Assembly (NCBI RefSeq): GCF_001720485.1
Contig: NZ_CP017114.1
Coordinates: 2,914,001-2,978,000, forward strand
DNA length: 64,000 bases
From: Cobetia marina
GTDB lineage: Bacteria; Pseudomonadota; Gammaproteobacteria; Pseudomonadales; Halomonadaceae
Direction of reading: 5' to 3'
Position 1 is the stretch's first letter. The number at the start of each line of letters is the position of its first letter. A model generated the notes under the pieces. It saw only the letters and a program-made list of their open reading frames with translations. It was not told where the DNA came from and made no database searches. Position numbers and translations under genes: made by a program. Positions 55,513 to 64,000 of this stretch are shown in pieces.

Positions 55513-56751
55513 CTAGCCATCCAGCCCCTTCTCGTAACGATCCAGCGCCTCGGCGGCCAGGTGACGGCCCAGCTTGATCAGGCCTTCGGCCCGATGGAAT
55601 TCGTAGGCGCCACACACCGTCTTGGGGATCTCGACCAGAATGTCCGGCGGATACCCGGCGATCTTGTACTTGGCCAGTGTCGCCTGGGTGATATCGAAGG
55701 AGCGCATCATCATGTCGAGCTTGCCCCAGGCCTGCTCCGGCGAATTGTCGTCGTCGACTCCCTCCTCGATCTCCGCGAGCCGCCGCGACTCCCGATTCTC
55801 GCTCTGACGCCCCTGCGCCTCGCGCGGGTCAGCATCGTCCCGGCCCTCCTTCACGGCCTGATTCAGCACATCGTTCAGGGTCGCGCCCGTGCTGGTGGCG
55901 GGCTCCGTCTCCGGCGCCTCCGACAAGGCCGTGAGGGGCGGGGCGAGACTGCCTCCCGGCGGCAGCGGCACGCCGCCCAGGGGGCTCACCGCCGAGGTGG
56001 AGGATGGCGGTGGCTCGGCGAGCTCAGGAGGCTGCGTCGCCTCACGCTCGGCCGAGAACATGCGCTCGGCACTGCGGCGCACGCCACGCAGCCAGTCACC
56101 GAATCCGCCCTCCTGCGCCTGCAGCGCGGCCTCGCGTGCTTCCTCTTCGGCCGCCTCCGCCGGGGGCAGCATCTGCTCCAGCGTCTGGTTGCGCGGCGAG
56201 TGCGCGGTGGCATTCACCGCCAGCACCAGATCCACATGCGCGGCCACCAGCGGCGTGATGGGCAACGGATTCATCAAGCCACCATCCACCAGCATCTTGC
56301 GATCGCGCTGCACCGGCGTGATCACCCCCGGCACGGCGATGGAGGCCCGGATCGCCTCGAGCAGATTGCCGCTCTGGAACCAGACCTCCTTCTGGGCGAT
56401 CAGGTCCGTGGCAACGGTGGTGAGCGGTATCGGCAGGTCCTCGATGCGCGTATCCCCGATCAGGGCCTCCAGCTCTTCCATGATGCGACGGGCGCGGATG
56501 GCGCCCATCGGGCTCCAGGTCACGTCCACTAGTCGCAGCACATCGAAATAATCCAGCTTGCACACCCAGTCCCGATAGGCGTCGAGCTGACCGGCGGCAT
56601 AGATGCCGCCCACCAGCGCGCCCATGGAACAGCCGGAGATGGCGCGAATGTCGTAGCCCCGCGCCAGCACTTCCTCGATGACACCGATATGAGCATAACC
56701 GCGTGCCCCGCCACTCCCCAGTGCCAGGGCGATGGTCTTGCGCTTGGCCAT
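55513..56751 (-). CDS. Patatin-like phospholipase
   Basis: Serine hydrolase of the RssA/patatin group, probably acting on acyl lipids at the inner membrane. The catalytic dyad is Ser in SGCSMGA (about 40-46) and Asp in VDGGLMNP (about 178), with the oxyanion loop GSGGARG at residues 13-19. Residues about 205-330 are a long, charged, Pro/Ser-rich insertion not typical of RssA, followed by a conserved C-terminal helical segment. It ends a likely operon with two alpha/beta hydrolases. GGGAG supports the start. Confidence 0.88.
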   Translation of the reverse strand: MAKRKTIALALGSGGARGYAHIGVIEEVLARGYDIRAISGCSMGALVGGIYAAGQLDAYRDWVCKLDYFDVLRLVDVTWSPMGAIRARRIMEELEALIGDTRIEDLPIPLTTVATDLIAQKEVWFQSGNLLEAIRASIAVPGVITPVQRDRKMLVDGGLMNPLPITPLVAAHVDLVLAVNATAHSPRNQTLEQMLPPAEAAEEEAREAALQAQEGGFGDWLRGVRRSAERMFSAEREATQPPELAEPPPSSTSAVSPLGGVPLPPGGSLAPPLTALSEAPETEPATSTGATLNDVLNQAVKEGRDDADPREAQGRQSENRESRRLAEIEEGVDDDNSPEQAWGKLDMMMRSFDITQATLAKYKIAGYPPDILVEIPKTVCGAYEFHRAEGLIKLGRHLAAEALDRYEKGLDG

Positions 56752-56799
56752 GGCATGTCTCCCGATGACGATGATGAAGGATGACCTTGGCGCGACGGA

Positions 56800-57756
56800 C
56801 TACTCGCCCGCGACGGTCCAGTCGATGATCCGTGCCGCGACCGCCGCGACATGTCCCGGCTCCAGATGCAGGTGATGGCCGCCGGGCAGGACGCAACGCT
56901 CCAGCCCGCGCACGGCCGCTCGCGCCAGCTGCGCTTCGGGCCGCTCCCTCAGGATACCCTGCTCCCCCTCGATCAGCAGCACCGGCTGATTGACGGCGGC
57001 CAGCAGCGCCAGTACCTGCTCCGGGGTATAGCGCATCACCGAGGGTCTGAGCAGACGACGGTCACTGCACAGCCGCCAGCCCTCTTCGAGGGGTTCGAGG
57101 TTGCGCTCGACCACCGGGCGTATCGTCTCGGCATCCACGGGCGTGACGCCACCAGCCACACGCGCCGCCACCGCCTCCTCGATGCCACGATAGTGCGCAC
57201 GACGCGACGGCTGGCTCCCTGAGGCCTCTCGCGAGAGCGGACGCGCATGACGCGCCAGCAGGCCACGGCGCAACTGCCCCACCACCTCGTCAGCCGGTGT
57301 CGCCAGCGCCCCGATACCGTCGATAAGCACCAGTCGGGCGACATGCTCCGGCAGGGCCGCTGCGACTTGTCCGGCGACGGCAGCGCCAAGCGAGTGCGCC
57401 AGCAAGGTGACCGGTGCCTCCGACATGCCCTCGCCTCGCAACCCCTCCAGCGCTTCGATGACATCGTGACAATAATCCCACACCGCATAGTCGCCATCCG
57501 GCCCCTGGGGACTCGAGCGACCATGCCCGACCAGGTCGATGGCCACGATCCGGATGCCAAGTCGCTCACACAGCAGAGGTGCCAGGCGCGTGAAGCTGGC
57601 GGCATTGTCAAGCCAGCCGTGCAGCGCCAGCCATACCGGGGCGTCAGCGCTGGCCTGCTCGGAGCGCCACTCCAGCGCCGCTATCTCGCCGCCGCAGCGA
57701 CGCGTGAACGTCAAGGGACGAGGGGATGGGCGTGATGTGCCCGTCGTGGAATTCAT
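56800..57756 (-). CDS. Alpha/beta hydrolase
   Basis: A 318-aa alpha/beta-hydrolase with LHGWLDNAASF (oxyanion region), the nucleophile elbow AHSLGAA (about 115-121) and a C-terminal PGGHHLHLEPGHVAAV carrying the catalytic His. It is an esterase or lipase of unknown substrate. It overlaps the next upstream hydrolase by ATGA and precedes the patatin gene by 48 bp, so the three form an operon that probably handles acyl esters. Confidence 0.85.
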   Translation of the reverse strand: MNSTTGTSRPSPRPLTFTRRCGGEIAALEWRSEQASADAPVWLALHGWLDNAASFTRLAPLLCERLGIRIVAIDLVGHGRSSPQGPDGDYAVWDYCHDVIEALEGLRGEGMSEAPVTLLAHSLGAAVAGQVAAALPEHVARLVLIDGIGALATPADEVVGQLRRGLLARHARPLSREASGSQPSRRAHYRGIEEAVAARVAGGVTPVDAETIRPVVERNLEPLEEGWRLCSDRRLLRPSVMRYTPEQVLALLAAVNQPVLLIEGEQGILRERPEAQLARAAVRGLERCVLPGGHHLHLEPGHVAAVAARIIDWTVAGE

Positions 57757-58691
57757 GCCATCAACTCCGGTGCCAATTGCGTGAGGGTCGCCAGCAGCGC
57801 CTCACGCGTCAGATCAGGATGCTCAAAGGGATACATGTGTCCGCCCGGCACCGTGGCGACCTCAAGCCCGGCCCGTTGGAGCCTGGCGATGCGCGGTGGC
57901 GTCAAGAGGTCCGACTGCTCACCTGCCAGTATCTTCACCGGTACCTTGAGCCTGGCCACGGAGCCCGTGAGGTGATCACTCAGATGCCGGAAGATCTCCA
58001 CCTCGTGACGCGTATCGAAGCTCAGCGACAGGCTGCCATCGCCGTGGCGATGCGTGGCATGCTCGATGTAGTCCGCAAGTGCCCGGGGCGTGAAGTTGGC
58101 GAACAGCGAGCGGCGACGCAGGTAATCATGCATCGCCTGAGGCGAATCCCAGCGGGCACGCCGGCCACGCGTGCGCCCTGCCGGCGTGACACGGTCGATG
58201 AAACCGAAGCGCTTGGCGATCTTGAGGCCGATGGCATCACGTCCCAGCATCAAGGGCGGGTCAAGCAGGATGACGCAGTGGAAACGCGCCGGCTGCTTGA
58301 GCGCGGCCATGTAGTTGACCACGCCTCCCAGCGAATGCCCTACCCCGATGACCTTGCGACTGTCCGGCGTGCCCACCGGCCCCAGCGCCGTGTCCAGACA
58401 GGCCAGCCATTCGTCCCGCAACGCGATCAGATTGCGCCCCACCGGATAGGCGGGATCATGCGCCAGCCTGTCCACCGGCAGCAGATCGAACGACTCGGCC
58501 AACGGGGCCAGCAGGCTGTTGTAACAGGCGCCGGTGAAGCCATTGGCATGGGCAAACGCCAGCAGCGGACGTGACTCTCGCGGCTCGGACACCTCCCGAG
58601 GCTCCGCTTGCGGCGTGACCTCTACGGCCCCCGCCACGGCGGCTTGCCCAGCGGATGCTGATGAGGCATTGCGGGATGGCACTGTCATCAT
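57753..58691 (-). CDS. Alpha/beta hydrolase, first gene of hydrolase operon
   Basis: A 312-aa alpha/beta-hydrolase with AHANGFTGACY, the nucleophile elbow GVGHSLGGVVNY (about 115-122) and a catalytic His in PGGHMYPFEHP near the C-terminus. The first 35 residues are Ala/Pro/Glu-rich and probably disordered. GGAG 5 nt upstream supports ATG 58691. Its stop overlaps the next hydrolase start (ATGA). The substrate is unknown. Confidence 0.86.
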   Translation of the reverse strand: MMTVPSRNASSASAGQAAVAGAVEVTPQAEPREVSEPRESRPLLAFAHANGFTGACYNSLLAPLAESFDLLPVDRLAHDPAYPVGRNLIALRDEWLACLDTALGPVGTPDSRKVIGVGHSLGGVVNYMAALKQPARFHCVILLDPPLMLGRDAIGLKIAKRFGFIDRVTPAGRTRGRRARWDSPQAMHDYLRRRSLFANFTPRALADYIEHATHRHGDGSLSLSFDTRHEVEIFRHLSDHLTGSVARLKVPVKILAGEQSDLLTPPRIARLQRAGLEVATVPGGHMYPFEHPDLTREALLATLTQLAPELMA

Positions 58692-58788
58692 GAAGTCTCC
58701 TCACCTTGCGTGGCGGTGTCGCCGGATGCCACAGAGCAAACGGTCGTTTGACCCAGTCTCCCAGCATGCCAGCCCCACTGCCACCACG

Positions 58789-60036
58789 CTACTCGCCTAA
58801 TGTCTCACCTTGCGCGGCAGGCCTGGCATCCACCGCCGAAGCCACCTCTTCGTTCGCCTGGGAAGCCGCCTGCAGAGCAGCCTGAATCGCCGTTGGCGAC
58901 AGTCTGCCCGCCTCGAGGCCACCGCCCGCCTCTGCCGAGCCAGCGGACACGCCAGGATGAGGCCCGGTATGGGTCTCGATGACCTTGCCCAGCCCGATCA
59001 AGCGCTCGCGCAGCGCACCGTTGACCTGGATCTCCACCGCCGCGAGACGCCGTACCAGAGCCGCCGGCCAGCGCGTGCCCTCCAGGGTCAGACGCGCCCA
59101 GGGCTTGCTGCCGGAAGCGATGGACAGCGTCAGCTGCAGGTGATCATCCCGCGATGGCGGCTGGCGATACTGCCGCGCAGCGTGGGACCAGTTCAGGGTC
59201 AGCGTGACCGCCGGCTGCCAGTCCGCCTGCGCGACACGCAGGCGCAGATCGTTCTGGTTCAGGGGCGAGAGCGCCGCCATGAGGGCCTCGGCCGCTGCGC
59301 TGTCGGGGGCAAGCCCCCGCGTGTGCGGGGTATGGGATGCCTGCGGATGAGGCGCCAGACGCACCTCCACACGACTCAGCGCGGGCGGCCCCTGCCTCTC
59401 GTGCAGCAATGCGGACAGATCCAGCACCTCGCTTGCCGCCAGGCCGCCCCGCCAGTCCGGCAAGCCGATGTCGCGAGACAGTTCCAGCACCGGCGAATCC
59501 GGCAGCGAAAGCCAGCGCACGTAACGCCCCGGCAAGGCATCAGCACCACTGCGGGCAGCTGACGGCGTGCCGCCCAGTTGCAGACTCACCTCACCATCAC
59601 TGCCGGTGACATTCACTACCGGAGACTGCCCCGCCAGCCCCAGCGCCTGAAGCGCCTGGTCAGTCGCGGGCTTGCGCGTGCGCAGGCGTGCCTCGCTCAG
59701 CTGGTGCAGCAGCCCGGTCACCTTGTCCTGACGCGCCGGCCAGTTGCCCAGTGATGCCAGCTGCCAATCCCCCTTCGGGTCTCGCGTCAGACTCAGCCAG
59801 TCCTGCGCCTCATCGGGATGGCGACGAATGCCGATTCTCTGCGCCGTCGCGGCGACATGCGACAACGCCGGCAGCGGTGTCAGGATGGCGCTTGAGGCCT
59901 CGCCCTCCTGAAGCGGAGCGCCTGGCCCGGCATCCGGAAACGAGCCCGACTCACGCGGGCCGAGCGTCAGAGCCCCGATCGCCAGCAACGAGGCCAGTGC
60001 TGTCAGCGCCCATCCGGCGCGATTGAAGCGACTCAT
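58789..60036 (-). CDS. DUF4340 domain protein of a Gld-like ABC operon
   Basis: A 415-aa protein with an N-terminal membrane anchor (residues 8-26) and an extracytoplasmic part like DUF4340, beginning GIRRHPDEAQDWLSLTRDPKGDWQL and rich in Leu/Pro/Arg afterwards. DUF4340 proteins commonly follow GldF/GldG-type ABC permeases and are thought to be accessory subunits. It overlaps the gldFG-like gene by ATGA. The last 50 residues are low complexity. The function is unknown. Confidence 0.8.
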   Translation of the reverse strand: MSRFNRAGWALTALASLLAIGALTLGPRESGSFPDAGPGAPLQEGEASSAILTPLPALSHVAATAQRIGIRRHPDEAQDWLSLTRDPKGDWQLASLGNWPARQDKVTGLLHQLSEARLRTRKPATDQALQALGLAGQSPVVNVTGSDGEVSLQLGGTPSAARSGADALPGRYVRWLSLPDSPVLELSRDIGLPDWRGGLAASEVLDLSALLHERQGPPALSRVEVRLAPHPQASHTPHTRGLAPDSAAAEALMAALSPLNQNDLRLRVAQADWQPAVTLTLNWSHAARQYRQPPSRDDHLQLTLSIASGSKPWARLTLEGTRWPAALVRRLAAVEIQVNGALRERLIGLGKVIETHTGPHPGVSAGSAEAGGGLEAGRLSPTAIQAALQAASQANEEVASAVDARPAAQGETLGE

Positions 60037-62750
60037 GCGTCATCTCCCCTGCGGCGCTCGCCGCGATGATCCTCAGCGGCTCGGTCAGACGTGCTGGATG
60101 AGTCCGGTCTGCCGGATGCCGACGCCGTCTCGGCGCTGGTGGACGCGGACAGTCCCCCGCCACCGAGGCGATGACGACCGGGCTGACGATGGCCGGACAG
60201 TCGCCCGGCAGGGCGATAGCCCGCTCGACGACTCGCGTGATAGCGCCGCCAGCAGATCAGCTCACCCAACAGGCCCAGCAACACCGGCAGCGCCAGCAAG
60301 GTCCAGAGACGAAGCCTGCGACGCAGATCATCACGCTCGGCATTCGCCGCGCGCTGCTGGCGCGCGAGTGCGCTCTCGAACGCCTGTTGCATGTCATCCA
60401 ATGCCGTTCGCTGGCGTGTCGCCTCCGCCTTGTCGGCCACCGGGGCAGCCCCCAGTGCACTCAGGCGCGACTGCCAGTCATTGCGCAGACGGGTTTCCTC
60501 GGCCGCCTGGCGATCCGCCAGCTGATGCAGTCGCGTCAGCTCGCGCACCTGATGGGCACCGGCACGCAGCGCCACCAGCTCCGGGCTGCCCGCCAGCACA
60601 TCCACCGCGTTCTCCAGCCAACGGGCATTGGCATTCAGCTCGCGCTCACTGCCGTCCGCCGCGCTGCGCCGCCACAGGCGATCACTGGCCATGTCGACAT
60701 CGCTGACCACCAGCAGCTGGCCCTCACGCCCGTCTTCATGCCCGTCGTCACGCGCCCCCTGATCCACTGGCGCCGGCCAGTGGGTCAGCACCGCCAGCCC
60801 ACCCTCCTCGACGCCCTGGCCGGACAGGCCGGACAACGGCCGCGGGTCCATGCGATTGGCGTACACCTTGTCGGCCGGCAGCAGGCGCGTGGTGTCGGCC
60901 CCTCGGATCAGCCACTGCCGCGAGGTCGCTGACGGTGTCTCCGCCGTCTCCTCACGCGGGGCCAGCCAACCAGCGCTGGACATCACCAGCTGATCGACAT
61001 TCTGGTTCAGCAAGGCATCCGACAGACGGTCCGGGCCGATGCCAAGCAGCGTCGGACTGAGGGCGCGCGTGCCGTCCAGCAGACCGATCGGCAAGGCAAG
61101 TCGGGTGTCCGCCACCACCTCGCCGGCACGTGACTCAAGTCCTGCATGGGCCAGCAAGGCGCTCAGAGCCTCAGAGGCCGGGGCTGGCTGATCCAGCATC
61201 TCGGGGAGCGGGTCCAGCATCATCAGCACTCGCCCTCCACGATCCAGATAGTCACGGATCGCCGTCAGCGTCGCCGTCGGCAACAGGCGCGGGGCGATCA
61301 CCAGCAGCGCATCCTGATCGCCGATAGGGCGCGCCGGGTCATCCCCGCCGGACAGCCAGTCGATGCGCAGGCGGGCATTGAGACGTTCCATCAGCCCCCA
61401 GCTACCCAGTGCCCGGCCCTGCTCCATGCTCGGCTGACCCATCACCGGCAGGCTGGAGATCACGCCCAGGCAGGGTGGCTGGGTGCGCGAGACTTCCTGG
61501 ATCTGACGCGCGACCTGCGCTTCCAGTCCGCCGAGATCGGAGGCCTTGAGCATCGGGATCGCACGGCGCTCGGAATAGGGGCCATCGATGATCAGACCGA
61601 ACAGCATTCTTTCACCGCCAGGTAGCGAAAGCGCCGTGAGTCCCTGGGCCTCGAGGTCCGTGAAATCGGCACTGTCCGGCTGCGGGTCCACCCGCTTCAG
61701 GCGCACCTGAGGCTCACGCGCGAAGGCGCCCAGACGCGTCTCGATACGTGTCGCCAGCTCCCGCAGCTGCGGGAGGTCCGCGGCAAAGCGCTCGCTGTAG
61801 GCGAAGGTCAGCGTCACGGGGGATGTCAGCCGCGATAGCAGCTCCCGGCTGGCAGGGCTCAGGCTGTGCTGGCGGGTATCGGTGAGGTCATGCGCCGTGA
61901 TCAGCGGATTGGACGCGTTCGGGGATACCATGGCGGGCAGACGCTGGGCGGCCAGCAGCACGGCCGTGACACTTGATGCCACGGCCAGGGCGACCAGCCA
62001 CTGGGGCGCCTGCCGACGCGTGTTGCGCTCCTGCTTGAGGCCACGCACCTGCAGCACCAGACCGGCCAGGGTCAACGACAGGAAGTAGCCGACATCCAGC
62101 AGCGCGGGGCGCCCTTCGCTGAAGGGCGTGAGATGGGCCGGCAGACTGATCAGATCCAGCAGCTGCACCCAGTGTGGCGCCAGATGACGCGCCAGCTGAG
62201 CAGTCACCGCCGGCGTGCCCGGCAGCATCAACGCCAGCCCCAGCACCAGCGCCCCCAGCCAGGCCGAGAGCGCCGAGGGCGCACGGACCGCCAGCGCCTG
62301 ACCGAGACTTGCCAGTGCCATCACCAACAGCGCCATGCCAAGATACCCGCTGAGCACAAGGCCGAGATCGGGATCGCCCAGCCAGTGGATCAGCACCAGC
62401 AACGGTGCCGTCATCGCCAGGCCCAGCCAGCCCAGCACACAGGCGCTTGCCAGGCGGGCGCCCGCCAGCCGCCATGGACCAAGTCCGAGCCCTGACAGCC
62501 ATTCAAGCAGGCCATTGGCGCGCTCTTCCGGCCAGCCACGCAGGGCCAGCAACGGTGTCCATAGCACCAGCAGCCATGGCAATACCTGCCACAGCGCTCC
62601 CAGGTCCGCACGATCACGTGCCAGAAGATCACCGACCTCGAAGGCCCCCAGCGGGGCCAGCACCGCCATCACCACCAGCAGAGACCAGCTGGCCCCCTGG
62701 GTCATTGCCTGATGCAGGTCACGCCGCACCAGCGCCATCATCGCCCTCAT
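60033..62750 (-). CDS. GldF-GldG-like fused ABC transporter permease
   Basis: A 905-aa fusion. Residues about 1-250 are an ABC-2-type permease with six hydrophobic segments; about 255-700 are a GldG/ABC-auxiliary domain with extracytoplasmic residues (SRELLSRLTSPVTLTFAYSERF, LLVIAPRLLPTATLTAIRDYLDRGGRVLMMLDP); about 750-830 are a coiled coil ending in a membrane helix (LRLWTLLALPVLLGLLGELICW). The C-terminal tail of about 70 residues is Arg/Gly/Ser-rich. In Flavobacteria the homologous system serves gliding motility; proteobacterial copies have no known role. It overlaps both neighbours by ATGA. Confidence 0.85.
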   Translation of the reverse strand: MRAMMALVRRDLHQAMTQGASWSLLVVMAVLAPLGAFEVGDLLARDRADLGALWQVLPWLLVLWTPLLALRGWPEERANGLLEWLSGLGLGPWRLAGARLASACVLGWLGLAMTAPLLVLIHWLGDPDLGLVLSGYLGMALLVMALASLGQALAVRAPSALSAWLGALVLGLALMLPGTPAVTAQLARHLAPHWVQLLDLISLPAHLTPFSEGRPALLDVGYFLSLTLAGLVLQVRGLKQERNTRRQAPQWLVALAVASSVTAVLLAAQRLPAMVSPNASNPLITAHDLTDTRQHSLSPASRELLSRLTSPVTLTFAYSERFAADLPQLRELATRIETRLGAFAREPQVRLKRVDPQPDSADFTDLEAQGLTALSLPGGERMLFGLIIDGPYSERRAIPMLKASDLGGLEAQVARQIQEVSRTQPPCLGVISSLPVMGQPSMEQGRALGSWGLMERLNARLRIDWLSGGDDPARPIGDQDALLVIAPRLLPTATLTAIRDYLDRGGRVLMMLDPLPEMLDQPAPASEALSALLAHAGLESRAGEVVADTRLALPIGLLDGTRALSPTLLGIGPDRLSDALLNQNVDQLVMSSAGWLAPREETAETPSATSRQWLIRGADTTRLLPADKVYANRMDPRPLSGLSGQGVEEGGLAVLTHWPAPVDQGARDDGHEDGREGQLLVVSDVDMASDRLWRRSAADGSERELNANARWLENAVDVLAGSPELVALRAGAHQVRELTRLHQLADRQAAEETRLRNDWQSRLSALGAAPVADKAEATRQRTALDDMQQAFESALARQQRAANAERDDLRRRLRLWTLLALPVLLGLLGELICWRRYHASRRAGYRPAGRLSGHRQPGRHRLGGGGLSASTSAETASASGRPDSSSTSDRAAEDHRGERRRGDDA

Positions 62751-63931
62751 GACGATACCTCCTGATCCGCATCCAGGGGGCGCTTCACGCGCGGCAATGG
62801 CGCGGGCTGCTCGGCCATGCGCGCCACCAGCTGACGGAATGCCACCTCGATGTCCCCCCGCTCATGCACGCACTCATCGAGCCGTATCTGCATGTAGCTG
62901 CACCACCGCGCCAGCGCGGAGCGCGGGTCCTGCCCGGGCCTGCCCACCAGTCGATAGGCCGGGTCCGCCATCAGGCGTCGCCCTGAGCGGGACACTCGCT
63001 CGGCGCCCTCGGGCGACACGGCGGTGATGGCCGCGACACCGGGCAGCCGCGAGACGCTGGCCAGTTCCAGCTCGCTGAGTTCACGGCTCAGGATCACCCG
63101 CCACACCGGCAGGGGCGACGTGCCGCCATGAGCGGCACCGAGTCGCTCACGATAGGCACTGGGCACCGCCTCGCTGACGGACAGGGCCGCCAGCGCCGCC
63201 GGCGTGTCATCGAAGCCCAGCTGGCCGTTGGCCATGACCAGCACGCGATCACAGATGCGCGGCACCTCTTCCAGCAGATGAGTGGAGACGATGATCAGGC
63301 GCTCGCGCCCCAGCTCACGTATGAAGGCGCGCACGCTGTCCTTCTGCAGCGGGTCCAACCCATCGGTGGGCTCATCCAGCAGCAGGATGTCCGGGTCATG
63401 GGTCAGCGCCATCGCCAGTGCCACGCGCCGGCGATAGCCTTTGGATAACACGGCGCACAATTGATTGGCGAACGGCGTGATGTCGAGGCGATCCATCAAG
63501 GCAGGCAGGCGCTCCTTGCGAGTCCTGCGCGACAGACCATGCAGGCCCGCGACGCACTCGAGCGTCTCGCGCACGGTAAGCTGCGGCCACAATGGTGCCC
63601 CTTCCGGCAGATAGCCGATCCGTCGCTTCAGGCGATTGAGCTGACGCTGACCGGCTCGCCCATCGAAGGCCTCTCCCTCGAGCGTCAGTTCGCCATCGGT
63701 TGCCGCCAGGGTGCCTGCCAGCATGCGCAGACTGGTGGTCTTGCCGGCGCCATTGGGCCCCAGCAGGCCGATCACTTCGCCGCGAAAGGCCTTGAAGGAG
63801 AGTCCGGACACGGCCTGGTGAAGGCCGAATTGACGCCCCAGCCCCCGGCTTGCCAGCAGTGGCACAGGCGCAGGCTGATGAGGCAAGGGCACGGAAGACG
63901 ATGCGGCAGAGGTCGCGTATGGGTCCTGCAA
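62747..63931 (-). CDS. GldA-like ABC transporter ATP-binding protein
   Basis: ATPase of the Gld-like exporter. The 394-aa protein has Walker A GPNGAGKTT, the signature LSKGYRRRV and Walker B ILLLDEPTDGLDP with the H-loop STHLLEE. After the ABC domain come about 120 extra residues with no motif I know (ending in a cluster RWCSYMQIRLDECVHERGDIEVAF). The start is a TTG at 63931, with AAGGAG 8 nt upstream. It leads the ABC-FG-DUF4340 operon. The promoter, if any, is in the last 70 bp of the window or beyond it. Confidence 0.87.
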   Translation of the reverse strand: MQDPYATSAASSSVPLPHQPAPVPLLASRGLGRQFGLHQAVSGLSFKAFRGEVIGLLGPNGAGKTTSLRMLAGTLAATDGELTLEGEAFDGRAGQRQLNRLKRRIGYLPEGAPLWPQLTVRETLECVAGLHGLSRRTRKERLPALMDRLDITPFANQLCAVLSKGYRRRVALAMALTHDPDILLLDEPTDGLDPLQKDSVRAFIRELGRERLIIVSTHLLEEVPRICDRVLVMANGQLGFDDTPAALAALSVSEAVPSAYRERLGAAHGGTSPLPVWRVILSRELSELELASVSRLPGVAAITAVSPEGAERVSRSGRRLMADPAYRLVGRPGQDPRSALARWCSYMQIRLDECVHERGDIEVAFRQLVARMAEQPAPLPRVKRPLDADQEVSS

Positions 63932-64000
63932 GTTACCCGCTCCTTGTGGTGATGTGGGGCCTGCGCCCGAAAGATTGCAGCACAGGGTAAGCGGACAGCC

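Overview
The window is gene-dense, GC-rich gammaproteobacterial chromosome. I infer the Halomonadaceae (Halomonas/Cobetia group). The evidence is a class I PHA synthase locus with phasins, a MvaT-type nucleoid protein, periplasmic cyclohexadienyl dehydratase, and a leuCDB-asd-fimV-truA-trpF-accD-folC-dedD-cvpA-purF-metZ block that, from memory, keeps the Pseudomonas aeruginosa order. No tRNA, rRNA, insertion sequence, prophage or CRISPR array was seen. Most operons end in recognisable intrinsic terminators.

Region by region. 1-13.7 kb: housekeeping genes, nearly all on the minus strand (pepN, a YbaN-like membrane protein, glycerate kinase, cvfB, yajQ, a GNAT enzyme, a DUF2797/YeaC pair, glpG, a metallophosphatase, nadK), interrupted by a plus-strand RimK-like ATP-grasp enzyme divergent from the GNAT gene. 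13.7-16.1 kb: an ECF sigma/anti-sigma pair convergent with mvaT, separated by a 46-bp perfect palindrome. 16.1-26.5 kb: an AT-rich spacer, bioA behind a probable BirA operator, yrbL, an NhaC-type antiporter, dinB with a possible SOS box, a structured intergenic region that may encode a small RNA, a GGDEF-EAL protein, and a 2-oxoglutarate/Fe(II) dioxygenase followed by a LysE-type exporter. 26.6-46.6 kb: yceJ-yceI, then the conserved amino-acid, purine and cell-envelope block, ending with leuCDB and a divergent LysR regulator with a textbook T-N11-A site. 46.6-51.2 kb: the PHA locus. 51.4-55.4 kb: aroC, prmB, an Smr protein whose start is out of frame, and pheC. 55.5-64 kb: three lipid/ester hydrolases, then a GldA/GldFG/DUF4340 ABC-transporter operon cut only in its promoter by the window edge.

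The most interesting point is the PHA locus. PhaC carries a C-terminal tail of about 335 residues made of Lys/Ala/Ser/Thr pentapeptide repeats plus an AT-hook-like RGRP motif. The adjacent phasin and a third granule-type protein also end in short basic Ala/Ser-rich tails. This suggests that granule-nucleoid attachment, done in Pseudomonas by a separate PhaF protein, may here be built into the synthase and its partners. That function is inference. Other leads are the dioxygenase-exporter pair, the structured RNA candidate at 21.8-22.0 kb, the GNAT/ATP-grasp pair, and the possible frameshift in a C-run at the start of the Smr gene.
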